Shown here: piece after piece, positions 8,169 to 15,435 of the stretch
How positions within the stretch are numbered: position 1 is the first letter of the stretch
Layout: each line of letters opens with the position of its first letter
Source of the DNA: Shewanella atlantica
Lineage (GTDB): Bacteria > Pseudomonadota > Gammaproteobacteria > Enterobacterales > Shewanellaceae
Assembly (NCBI RefSeq): GCF_003966265.1
Contig: NZ_RXNV01000011.1
Span: forward strand, 62,001-126,000
Reading direction: 5' to 3'
Length of the DNA stretch: 64,000 bases
Position numbers and translations under genes: made by a program
Notes under the pieces: generated by a model
Told to the model about the DNA's origin: nothing
What the model saw: only the letters and a program-made list of their open reading frames with translations
Database searches by the model: none

Positions 8169-9857
8169 CTACTTCTTCTCATCACTCTCTTGAGTAAAAA
8201 GCGCATCGACAAAATCTTTGGCATCGAAAGTACGTAGATCATCGATCTGCTCACCGACACCGATATGACGGATAGGAATACCGAACTTATCGGCAATCGC
8301 AAAAATCACCCCACCTTTAGCGGTACCATCAAGCTTACTGATTGTGATACCGGTAACGCCGACGGCTTGCTTAAATAACTCTGCCTGACTAATTGCATTT
8401 TGACCAGTACTTGCATCTAAGGTCAACATAACCTCATGAGGTGCAGACTCATCTTGCTTTTTCATCACCCGGATAACTTTCTTCAACTCATCCATCAGAT
8501 GAGCTTTATTCTGAAGTCGGCCCGCTGTATCGGCGATCAGAATATCAATATTGCGAGCACGAGCTGCCTGAAGTGCATCAAACAACACCGACGCACTGTC
8601 GGCCCCAGTATGTTGCGCCACGACAGGAATGTCATTTCTCTGTCCCCACACCTGTAACTGCTCAACCGCTGCCGCACGGAAAGTATCACCGGCAGCCAGC
8701 ATCACGGACTTACCTTGCGCCTGATATTGCTTAGCCAGTTTACCAATTGTCGTCGTTTTACCGACTCCATTCACGCCGACCATCAAGATAACAAAGGGTC
8801 CCTCTGCGTTTTCCGGGACCAGTGGAATAGAAACCGGCTCTAATGTCTTTTGCATCTCATCGCGCAAAATTTCATATAGGGCTTCACCATCTTTTAGCTG
8901 TTTACGGCTAGCTTGGTCGGTCAGACTATCGATTAAACGAGTTGTTGTTTCAACACCGACATCGGCAATAAGCAGCTGCTCTTCAAGCTCCTCGAAAAGA
9001 TCATCATCGATCTTCTTACCGCTAAACAGGCCAACGAACCCGCTGCCGATATTCTCACTGGTGCGCTTAAGGCCTCGTTTAAGGCGGGCAAAAAAGCCCT
9101 CTTTCGTCGGTTTTTCCTGGGGTTCAGGTTGTTTTTCGGTCTCCTGCTCTGCCGCTGCTTGTTCAGCGTCCAGTTCGGCTTGCTTAGCCTGCTCTTCGGC
9201 AAGTGCCAAAGCTTCTGCCTCGATACGAGCCTGCTCGGCTTGCTTAGCCTGTGCTTCGGCAAGGGCCGCAGCTTCTGCCTCGATACGGGCCTGCTCGGCT
9301 TGTTTAGCCTGCGCTTCGGCAAGGGCCGCAGCTTCTGCCTCGATACGGGCCTGCTCGGCTTGTTTAGCCTGCGCTTCGGCAAGGGCCGCAGCTTCTGCCT
9401 CGATACGGGCCAGCTCGGCTTGCTTAGCCTGCGCTTCGGCAAGGGCCGCAGCTTCTGCCTCGATACGGGCCAGCTCGGCTTGCTTAGCCTGCGCTTCGGC
9501 AAGGGCCGCAGCTTCTGCCTCGATACGGGCCTGCTCGGCTTGCTTAGCCTGCACTTCGGCAAGGGCCGCAGCTTCTGCCTCGATACGAGCCAGCTCGGCT
9601 TGTTTAGCCTGCTCTTCGGCAAGGGCCGCAGCTTCAGCCTCGATATGAGCCAGCTCGGCTTGTTTAGCCTGCTCTTCGGCAAGTGCCGCAGCTTCAGCCT
9701 CGATGCGGACCTGCTCGGCTTGCTTAGCCTGATCTTCGGCAAGTGCCGTCGCTTCTACAGCATCTTGTGATTCCGTTACAACTTCTGTTTCTGGTGCACT
9801 AACTTCATCTTTCGACTTATCTTTGCGAAACCAGGAAAAAAAACCTTTCTTTGCCAT
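8169..9857 (-). CDS. ftsY: Signal recognition particle receptor FtsY with expanded A domain
   Basis: SRP receptor GTPase that docks ribosome-nascent chain-SRP complexes at the membrane translocon. The C-terminal NG domain (about residues 255-560) carries GVNGVGKTTTIGKLA, DTFRAAAVEQL, the DTAGR switch and SKLDGTAKGG. The N-terminus MAKKGFFSWFRKDKSKD fits a membrane-associating A domain. Between residues about 46 and 226 lie nine near-identical 20-residue units of the type AEAAALAEAQAKQAEQARIE, a predicted charged helix or coiled coil. FtsY A domains are variable and acidic in general, but this tandem array is unusually regular. It is the first gene of the ftsYEX run. Confidence 0.97.
   Translation of the reverse strand: MAKKGFFSWFRKDKSKDEVSAPETEVVTESQDAVEATALAEDQAKQAEQVRIEAEAAALAEEQAKQAELAHIEAEAAALAEEQAKQAELARIEAEAAALAEVQAKQAEQARIEAEAAALAEAQAKQAELARIEAEAAALAEAQAKQAELARIEAEAAALAEAQAKQAEQARIEAEAAALAEAQAKQAEQARIEAEAAALAEAQAKQAEQARIEAEALALAEEQAKQAELDAEQAAAEQETEKQPEPQEKPTKEGFFARLKRGLKRTSENIGSGFVGLFSGKKIDDDLFEELEEQLLIADVGVETTTRLIDSLTDQASRKQLKDGEALYEILRDEMQKTLEPVSIPLVPENAEGPFVILMVGVNGVGKTTTIGKLAKQYQAQGKSVMLAAGDTFRAAAVEQLQVWGQRNDIPVVAQHTGADSASVLFDALQAARARNIDILIADTAGRLQNKAHLMDELKKVIRVMKKQDESAPHEVMLTLDASTGQNAISQAELFKQAVGVTGITISKLDGTAKGGVIFAIADKFGIPIRHIGVGEQIDDLRTFDAKDFVDALFTQESDEKK
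9181..9757 (-). repeat. 60-bp tandem repeat inside ftsY (9 full copies plus a partial)
   Basis: Nine full 60 bp units run from 9181 to 9720, with a diverged partial unit to about 9757. Units differ by a few bases each. Because the period is a multiple of three and stop-free, long open frames also appear on both strands here; they are by-products of the repeat. Confidence 0.95.
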
Positions 9858-10294
9858 GTGTAATACCAGTACTCAACTAACTGACTTAACTTTATAAACC
9901 GGAAGGCTAACAACCCCTTACTAAACGAACTTTTAAGTAAGCGTTGAAAACCATCCTGTCATGCATTTTGTATTTTTGATGTTTATCTGACGGCTCAATT
10001 CTGCCGTGGTATTTTTCTCGAACTCAACCGCTATAGTCCCCGGAAAAGAGTTCCCATAACCTGAACTCACTTTATGGTGCACATTATAACCAGCAGGCTA
10101 TTTATGACCAGAAGATAGGAACAAATATGTAGAGAAACAAAGCATTTCCGTCATTAACTATTAGCTTTTCACCATTTAGTTCTGCTTTGAGTTAAAATAA
10201 CGCCTTCAATCAAGCGGGACAGTCTACCACTTTCTCACTTCAGGCAAAATCGCCGTACTATTTACAACCAATAATTCGGCTAACAGGATTTCAG
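9858..10294. promoter_or_regulatory. Divergent ftsY / rsmD intergenic region
   Basis: This 437 bp gap lies between divergent genes and must hold the ftsY and rsmD promoters. No convincing small ORF or structured RNA was seen. A purine-rich AACAGGA is 8-9 nt before the rsmD ATG. Confidence 0.5.
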
Positions 10295-10876
10295 ATGGCT
10301 AAAAATAGACCTTCCAGTGGTCAAGTACGTATCATTGCCGGCCAATGGCGTTCTCGTCGTTTACCCATTCAGGATCTCGAAGGCTTGAGGCCTACAACGG
10401 ATCGCGTCAGAGAAACCTTGTTCAACTGGCTGGCCGGAGATCTTACCGGGGCTCGCATACTCGACTGCTTCGGTGGTAGTGGGGCTTTATGCCTGGAGTC
10501 ACTATCTCGTTATGCGAGCTACGCCAAGGTATTCGAGCTACAAGCTAGCGCTGCACAGCAACTAAAAGAGAACCTGAAAACACTGAAGTGCGACTCATCT
10601 ACTGCCGAAGTCATTAAAGGTGACACCCTGCAATTATTGGCGGTCAAGCCAGACGAAGGTTTCAATATTATCTATATCGATCCGCCATTTCGAAAAGGGT
10701 TAGCAGAGAAGACCATCGAGCTTGTCGCTGATAATGGTTGGCTCAATGAAAACGCACAGATTTATGTCGAAACCGAAAGTGAAACGGCACATCTGGCCGT
10801 GCCAGCAGATTGGGTTCAGCTAAAAGAGAAAAAAGCCGGACAAGTGATCTACCGCTTATATCAATATCAGCCTTAG
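10295..10876 (+). CDS. rsmD: 16S rRNA (guanine-966-N2)-methyltransferase RsmD
   Basis: SAM-dependent methyltransferase of 193 residues that modifies G966 of 16S rRNA in the assembling 30S subunit. The N-terminal GQVRIIAGQWRSRRLP and RPTTDRVRETLFNWL are hallmark RsmD segments. The SAM loop is ILDCFGGSGALCLE, and the catalytic DPPF motif is in IIYIDPPFRKG. It is divergent from ftsY and next to the DUF1145 gene, the same neighbourhood as in E. coli (ftsY-rsmD-yhhL). Confidence 0.96.
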   Translation: MAKNRPSSGQVRIIAGQWRSRRLPIQDLEGLRPTTDRVRETLFNWLAGDLTGARILDCFGGSGALCLESLSRYASYAKVFELQASAAQQLKENLKTLKCDSSTAEVIKGDTLQLLAVKPDEGFNIIYIDPPFRKGLAEKTIELVADNGWLNENAQIYVETESETAHLAVPADWVQLKEKKAGQVIYRLYQYQP

Positions 10877-10882
10877 GCTTAA

Positions 10883-10936
10883 GGTACTAGGTACTAGGTA
10901 CTAGGTACTAGGTACTAGGTACTAGGTACTAGGTAC
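10883..10936. repeat. Heptanucleotide tandem repeat (GGTACTA, about 7.7 copies)
   Basis: Seven perfect GGTACTA units plus GGTAC, starting 6 bp after the rsmD stop. Every unit contains TAG, and because 7 is not a multiple of three the array places a stop in all three forward frames. Perfect copies imply ongoing slippage or recent expansion. Confidence 0.97.
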
Positions 10937-11007
10937 GATAAGCAGACTAGCGGCATCATTTAAGAGTTTATAAACATTTTACGAGAACTATATTTTTCGA
11001 GAACATT

Positions 11008-11298
11008 ATGAAATTTGTAATTACTACAGGTAAGGCGGTCACCCTATTTGCCTGGCTTTTAATGGCATACAATCTGATCATGCCATTTGAAGGCAACATC
11101 GGCATAATTCTATATATACTGCTGGCAGTCACCGCATTTATGCACTGTTTTCAGGTCGTGATATTTCACACCATATTTAAATCACTACTGCCTCTGAAAA
11201 GAAGTGACTACCTGAACGTATTCGTATTCGGAGCATTTAGTCTGCTGCAATATAGAAGCACGGTAATGCAGAACTTAGGGAGTGCGGAGACAAGGTAA
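11008..11298 (+). CDS. DUF1145 family membrane protein (YhhL-like)
   Basis: Small integral membrane protein of 96 residues with three hydrophobic stretches (about 8-25, 30-50, 65-85) and the conserved-looking AFMHCFQVVIFHTIFK. The family is uncharacterised. The assignment rests on sequence style plus synteny with rsmD and ftsY, as for E. coli yhhL. The ATG at 11008 is not backed by a strong Shine-Dalgarno. Confidence 0.8.
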   Translation: MKFVITTGKAVTLFAWLLMAYNLIMPFEGNIGIILYILLAVTAFMHCFQVVIFHTIFKSLLPLKRSDYLNVFVFGAFSLLQYRSTVMQNLGSAETR

Positions 11299-11312
11299 GA
11301 GTGCCTAGGTTC

Positions 11313-11353
11313 GAGAGAAGGGATAAGATCAGGCAAGCTTGACCTTATCTCTC
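11313..11353. repeat. Imperfect hairpin after the DUF1145 gene
   Basis: GAGAG and GATAAG pair with CTTATC and CTCTC around a short loop, with one mismatch in the stem. No T-run follows, so it may be a weak terminator or a 3' stabilising hairpin for the DUF1145 transcript. Confidence 0.4.
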
Positions 11354-11379
11354 AGCGAGCTGATGGGCAATAAGCTCTC

Positions 11380-11553
11380 TCATTCGTAAAGTATCACCTT
11401 CCAAATAAACTCTACAGCCGCAGCCAGGTTATGGGTTATCAAGCAGTCCCCCCCCCTCTTCTCGCGTAAGCCACTAATTTCAGCCAGTAACTCTTGAAAC
11501 CAAGCTAGTTCACTTAAGTTGTCTAAATCAATCCCTAAGTGCGGAAACCTTAG
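11380..11553 (-). pseudogene. Possible decayed ORF remnant, no start codon
   Basis: On the minus strand 57 codons are open, encoding a protein-like stretch (includes FPHLGIDLDNLSELAWFQ and LLAEISGLREKRGG) and ending at TGA 11380-11382. It is bounded upstream by an in-frame TAG at 11554-11556 and has no in-frame ATG or GTG. A run of nine Gs lies inside it. I do not recognise the family. It may be the 3' remnant of a lost gene or chance. Confidence 0.25.
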
Positions 11554-11635
11554 CTATTTATTATAAAGATGAAAAATTAAGCACCATAAAATCGAAGAGA
11601 GAACAACCAGTGTAGGTGTGGATATAGCTAATAGA

Positions 11636-11709
11636 GTTCCTGACACCAGTTGGCACTCCCGCCATCTGACCCATAGGGATATGGGAAATGTCTTTGAAGC
11701 GTCAGGAAC
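11636..11709. repeat. Nested inverted repeat, 74 bp
   Basis: Outer arms GTTCCTGAC (11636-11644) and GTCAGGAAC (11701-11709) enclose an inner palindrome CCCATA-GGGA-TATGGG. The nesting could form a cruciform or a structured RNA, or it could be a small non-autonomous element. No target-site duplication was identified. Confidence 0.5.
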
Positions 11710-11763
11710 GCTTAAGACCATGCCGTTCGCAGATAAGTACTTAAAAACGATAAGTCCATATAC

Positions 11764-11793
11764 AAAAAAGCCCCGTTGATAACAACGAGGCTT
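11764..11793 (-). terminator. Rho-independent terminator of cymA
   Basis: On the minus strand the 11 bp stem AAGCCTCGTTG / CAACGGGGCTT (one G-U pair) closes a 4 nt loop and is followed by six Ts. It lies about 57 bp past the cymA stop. Confidence 0.88.
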
Positions 11794-11849
11794 CTTAGTC
11801 ACTCAATATCGACGAATCGATACTGCTGGTTACTCAATGCTAAGTAGCA

Positions 11850-12413
11850 TTATCCCTTAGGGTATGGGTGAGCAACGCCTTTGTGACAATCGATACAAGT
11901 CTTTCTCTTATCTTCAGCTTTCTTGAAGTTATTGCTATGCATTCTCTTAGCCATCTTCTTCATAGTCTCAGGCTGATCTTCGTAGATGCGCTTGTGACAG
12001 TTCTGACAAGTAGAAGAATCGATAGAACGCAGGAAGTCACGTGCGTGATCGGCCTGTTCTTTACGGTTTGCTTCTAACCACTCTTGAGTGTTGAAGCCAT
12101 CGATAGTTAAGAAACCGATAATATCTTTAGATACGATGATCTTCTTAACAAGATACTGGAAAGGCTCTTGCGGAAGGTGACACTGTTGACATTCAACAAC
12201 GATACCTGACTTACCGCCACCGTGTGCAGACGCCAGTACTTCATCCTTCAGAGAATGGTTACTGTGACAAGTCATACAAAACTCATCTGTACTTGTCGCG
12301 TGTAAAGTTTGTTGTGTAGCAAAGTAGCCAACAACACCGACTACAATACCAACCACTAGTAGGGCAAATATTGAGTATTTCGCGCTTGGTCTAAATAGTG
12401 CACGCAAGTTCAT
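11850..12413 (-). CDS. cymA: CymA, tetraheme menaquinol dehydrogenase (NapC/NirT family)
   Basis: Inner-membrane anchored periplasmic cytochrome c that oxidises menaquinol and feeds terminal reductases (metal, fumarate, nitrate and others in Shewanella). The protein has 187 residues. One membrane anchor is at about residues 13-33, followed by four CXXCH haem sites at 46-50, 75-79, 136-140 and 173-177. The segment HATSTDEFCMTCHSNHSLK and the C-terminus CHKGVAHPYPKG closely follow Shewanella CymA as I recall it. The gene is monocistronic with its own terminator, and GGAGAAGAG precedes the ATG. A men operon lies 7 kb away. Confidence 0.95.
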   Translation of the reverse strand: MNLRALFRPSAKYSIFALLVVGIVVGVVGYFATQQTLHATSTDEFCMTCHSNHSLKDEVLASAHGGGKSGIVVECQQCHLPQEPFQYLVKKIIVSKDIIGFLTIDGFNTQEWLEANRKEQADHARDFLRSIDSSTCQNCHKRIYEDQPETMKKMAKRMHSNNFKKAEDKRKTCIDCHKGVAHPYPKG

Positions 12414-12820
12414 TACTCTTCTCCAAATTTTTTGATTATTATATCGAAACTTATGTTACTTCATCTCTTTAAGCCCGGATTATAAACTAGATCATACTGA
12501 TTGATCTGGCTGAAATAGTACAAAATGAGACCTAGCTCTAACTCTATATTGCGAAATATAGAAAATTGACCTTTGCTCAAATTATATTCGGCATTCCTAA
12601 AGTTAACTCAAAGCGCTCACCTTAGCAACAGAATAGACCTAATCATTTGATTATCTGTGACTTTCATGTTTGTTAACATGGTTTTTATGTTTATTAACTT
12701 CTTAAATGAATAATATTTACCAGGAATTTCGAAATAAATTTATTGATGAGTGAAACTTTTTCCAGAACCTCTGGGTCTACTTATCCATAACCCATATTCA
12801 ATTTGCGAATAACAATAAGT
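12414..12820. promoter_or_regulatory. Divergent cymA / metal-locus intergenic region
   Basis: This 407 bp AT-rich gap should hold the cymA promoter on one side and the promoter of the first exported protein on the other. Two dyads are visible: AGATCA-N7-TGATCT (12489-12507), near cymA, and CATGTT-TGTT-AACATG (12665-12680). Neither matches an operator I can name with confidence. Confidence 0.4.
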
Positions 12821-13351
12821 ATGTCGAAGCAATTAGCACATTTGGTATTAATCATCTCTCTGGTAGGGCAATTTTTGCTTACACCAGCGATGGCTATGCC
12901 GAGTTTGTTACATGCTTTCTCTCACACTCAGATGTCGCTAATTTCTGGATCCGAGCACTCTGACTCCGAGCTTTCTAATTCCGAGCTAATGTCCGCAGAG
13001 ACCATACCTGTTGTTGCAGATCAAACGCTACCGAATGACAACCTTCACTCTTCCACTAACATAGATACAGCCCCTGAACAAACCATGACACATGGCCAAA
13101 AAGACTGTGATATGGCGATGTCAGGCTTGAGCAATCATGATGGGCCTACTATCGATTGTGATGCGTTATGTGAAATGATGGGCCCTGGTGACTGCGTCTC
13201 TCACTGCGCCTCGGCAACAGGGATATTAACTCAACCTCAGATTGACCTGATATCGCAGGTATCAAGCGATAGAGTACAATCCGGCTCATGGTCAACTCAG
13301 ACTGTTGAGCTGTCTTCATCCAATCCCCCTCCCAAATTTGAGCAAGCTTAA
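12821..13351 (+). CDS. Small exported Cys/His/Met-rich protein, possible metal-locus component
   Basis: I do not recognise a named family with certainty. The 176-residue protein starts at ATG 12821, preferred over an in-frame TTG at 12803 because a signal peptide then begins at once (MSKQLAHLVLIISLVGQFLL, cleavage near PAMAMP). The mature part is Ser/Asp-rich, then has a cysteine cluster (KDCDMAM, IDCDALCEMMGPGDCVSHC), a composition suited to soft-metal binding. It resembles the small periplasmic proteins often found upstream of copper efflux genes. The ribosome-binding site is weak. Confidence 0.65.
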   Translation: MSKQLAHLVLIISLVGQFLLTPAMAMPSLLHAFSHTQMSLISGSEHSDSELSNSELMSAETIPVVADQTLPNDNLHSSTNIDTAPEQTMTHGQKDCDMAMSGLSNHDGPTIDCDALCEMMGPGDCVSHCASATGILTQPQIDLISQVSSDRVQSGSWSTQTVELSSSNPPPKFEQA

Positions 13352-13544
13352 CCTTTACCGTTATTAGCTTGGCGCATTCGCTGCGCACTCAATATTATAT
13401 TTCTGCCTCAACATGGACAGATGCAAGACGCTGACAAAAATCGTATTAAAGATTGACCTAATAATTCAATGATCTAATCGCGATGAGAACAGCCGTAACT
13501 TGACTGCATTTCTGTCGGGGCACATGCTCAAATTGGAGTTTATT

Positions 13545-13970
13545 ATGAAAACATTAATTACCGCTGTGGCACTTACCCTCGCAAGTTTTTCCTCTATCGC
13601 TGCAAGTGTCTCCTTTCCGGATTCTCTGGTTGTTACCGGTATAAATGGAGAGAAGAGATTTGATACTCATCAACCTCAGCTTTCAAAGGGGAAGAACTTA
13701 ATTGAACTAAGATACCATGACATTTTTGAGGTCAATGCCGATGATTCGGGTGCTTGGGTAAAATCTGAACCTCTGTACCTTTTAGCTGACTTTGACGAAC
13801 AACAGGAATATCAGGCAATCACGCCAAATATAGATAGTGAAGGTGAAGCCTATGACTTCATCGATAATCCGGTGATCACACTTAAAGATGCTCAGGGTAT
13901 GAATAAGAGCGTAGCTCTACTCACCCACCAACAGCTGATGGCCAAAGTGTTATTGACGAGAAAAAACTAG
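13545..13970 (+). CDS. DUF2057 (YccT-like) exported protein
   Basis: The start is ATG 13545, set by GGAG at 13535-13538 and a clean signal peptide MKTLITAVALTLASFSSIAA. An upstream in-frame TTG at 13500 would only add a non-signal extension. The 142-residue product has the family pattern SFPDSLVVTGINGEK, then LIELRYHDIFEVNADDSGAWVKS, then PLYLLADF. The family is periplasmic and poorly understood. It sits among metal-locus genes, but nothing in its sequence suggests metal binding, so it may be a bystander. Confidence 0.75.
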   Translation: MKTLITAVALTLASFSSIAASVSFPDSLVVTGINGEKRFDTHQPQLSKGKNLIELRYHDIFEVNADDSGAWVKSEPLYLLADFDEQQEYQAITPNIDSEGEAYDFIDNPVITLKDAQGMNKSVALLTHQQLMAKVLLTRKN

Positions 13971-14099
13971 CCTTAAGCTTGAACTCAATAGTGCATTGAT
14001 TAGAAATTTATCATGTATAACTCTGATAAATGTGAATTACGTCAATGCGCTATTGCTTTCTCATGATAGACTTATCACAACTCATTATTCGGATGCATC

Positions 14100-14540
14100 A
14101 TGTTTAAATCAGTACGCCGTCATGCTTTAGTCTTTTTGGCCTTGCTCGCTATGTTGAGCCAGGGCTTGATGACTAATGGCTTGTCGATGGTGAGAAATGC
14201 TGAGGCACATGAAGCGATGACGTCTGAATCACACGACTCAGACATGATGATGAGCATGGGAGATGGAGCTAGCTGCCACTCAGAACAGACAAGTAACACT
14301 GCCCATTGCTGTGATACTGAGCAGAACGAAGTGCTTCCCGGCACTGCTCAGAACTGCTGTGACGGCGACGGATTTTGCCAGGGTAATTGTAGCCACTGTC
14401 TTGTTATCTCTGTGACTGGTACTCTATTTTATGCTAAATCCTGGCCTGGATTTAGTCCTTCTCAGCTTGCTATGGCCACTCAAATGCCTTATTTCCACTC
14501 TATCTCGTTAACGACAGATCTCAGACCTCCTATAGCTTGA
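14100..14540 (+). CDS. Small exported Cys/His/Met-rich protein (CopL-like composition)
   Basis: 146 residues with an N-terminal hydrophobic export segment (HALVFLALLAMLSQGLM). The following region is rich in His and Met (NAEAHEAM, SHDSDMMMSMGD), then a cysteine cluster (ASCHSEQ, AHCCDTE, QNCCDGDGFCQGNCSHC) and a hydrophobic tail. It looks related in design to the protein at 12821. Metal binding is inferred from composition; no catalytic motif is seen. Confidence 0.65.
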   Translation: MFKSVRRHALVFLALLAMLSQGLMTNGLSMVRNAEAHEAMTSESHDSDMMMSMGDGASCHSEQTSNTAHCCDTEQNEVLPGTAQNCCDGDGFCQGNCSHCLVISVTGTLFYAKSWPGFSPSQLAMATQMPYFHSISLTTDLRPPIA

Positions 14541-14753
14541 TTTTACTGGCTCTTGCCAACGAAAATCATCAGTTTTATTGATTGATACGCTATATCTAAA
14601 AACAATTATTTATCGGTCCAATTTATATCAATGACTTCAGACGGTTGTTTCGAAGCTATCTACATCTCTTTGTAGGCTTCATCACAGCATAAGCTGATCA
14701 CTGTAATTTATTGCGATTGCATATATTAGCCGTTAATTGTTATTCGCCTGCAA

Positions 14754-14775
14754 GTATTTCAAATGCCTGAAATAC
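14754..14775. promoter_or_regulatory. Candidate operator dyad upstream of the HMBD-cusBA genes
   Basis: Perfect 8 bp arms GTATTTCA / TGAAATAC separated by 6 bp, centred about 60 bp before the ATG at 14826, inside an outer CGCCT / AGGCG pair (14746-14789). It is the only strong dyad in the 285 bp gap 14541-14825. A second small hairpin (CCATC-TATAC-GATGG) overlaps the GGAG of the next gene. The regulator is unknown; no sensor or regulator gene is nearby. Confidence 0.4.
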
Positions 14776-14825
14776 TGCACAGATAGGCGATATAACTCCG
14801 GCCATCTATACGATGGAGTGAATTT

Positions 14826-15410
14826 ATGAAAACCTTGTTAAGCCTAGTTTTATCTGCCTTTATTTTAGTTTCTGTGGTGCCGGCAGCTTCTGCACATCAG
14901 CACGAGCATGGCCAACATGTCAGTGCCGATTATAGCTGCCCTATGCATCCGGAAGTTACCGGACAAAAGGGTGATAGCTGCCCTAAATGCGGTATGAATT
15001 TAGAGGCAAAAACAGATAAGGCTACTACCTCTAAACATAAAGGGAAAAAGTGTGACTCTTGCCCTAACCATAAAGCAAAAGCACATAAGGATATGCATGC
15101 AGATACCCATGCCTGTCCTATGCACCCAAGTGTTACCGGAAAAAAGGGCGATACTTGCCCTGATTGCGGTATGAACTTAACCGCCTCTAAAGCTGCTTCT
15201 TCTAAGCATCATGGGAAAAAATGCGACTCTTGCCCTAATCACGGAGCAAAATCGCATAAGGATATGCATGCAGACACCCATGCCTGTCCTATGAACCCAA
15301 AGATCACAGGAAAAAAGGGTGATACCTGCCCTAAATGTGGGATGAACTTAGAGCCGATTAAGACGGCGACTAAGGAAGCAGGAAAACACGCTGCTCACCA
15401 CAAACAGTAG
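14826..15410 (+). CDS. Exported protein made of three heavy-metal-binding (HMBD) repeats
   Basis: A 194-residue protein with a signal peptide (MKTLLSLVLSAFILVSVVPAASAH) and three copies of the HMBD motif: YSCPMHPEVTGQKGDSCPKC plus GMNL, then HACPMHPSVTG, then HACPMNPKITG, each ending CPxCGMNL. The copies are joined by two lysine/histidine-rich linkers containing KKCDSCPNH. HMBDs normally occur as one copy at the N-terminus of CusB-type adaptors or P-type ATPases; here they form a free periplasmic protein, presumably a copper or silver buffer or chaperone (inference), possibly filling the role of CusF. It lies 25 bp before cusB and is probably in the same operon. Confidence 0.85.
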   Translation: MKTLLSLVLSAFILVSVVPAASAHQHEHGQHVSADYSCPMHPEVTGQKGDSCPKCGMNLEAKTDKATTSKHKGKKCDSCPNHKAKAHKDMHADTHACPMHPSVTGKKGDTCPDCGMNLTASKAASSKHHGKKCDSCPNHGAKSHKDMHADTHACPMNPKITGKKGDTCPKCGMNLEPIKTATKEAGKHAAHHKQ

Positions 15411-15435
15411 CAGATAAGAGCGGAGACAAGGCATT

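Larger units (their letters stand above)
11299..11849. other. Gene-poor stretch between the DUF1145 gene and cymA
   Basis: These 551 bp hold the hairpin at 11313-11353, the ORF remnant, an inverted repeat at 11636-11709 and the cymA terminator. An 82-codon frame on the minus strand (11554-11802) starts inside the terminator hairpin and has no plausible ribosome-binding site, so it is not called as a gene. Confidence 0.6.

Noticed and set aside
8933..9770. Three long open frames (one more on minus, two on plus) overlapping the 5' half of ftsY
   Set aside because: They arise from the stop-free 60-bp repeat; translations are monotonous Arg/Leu/Pro or Ala/Ser/Cys runs and FtsY is the conserved frame.
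11636..11709. Integron attC-like site
   Set aside because: The outer arms GTTCCTGAC/GTCAGGAAC do not fit the GTTRRRY/RYYYAAC core sites, and no integrase or cassette array is nearby.
11554..11802. 82-codon minus-strand ORF upstream of the ORF remnant
   Set aside because: Its first codons are the cymA terminator hairpin and T-run, there is no ribosome-binding site, and the product matches nothing I know.
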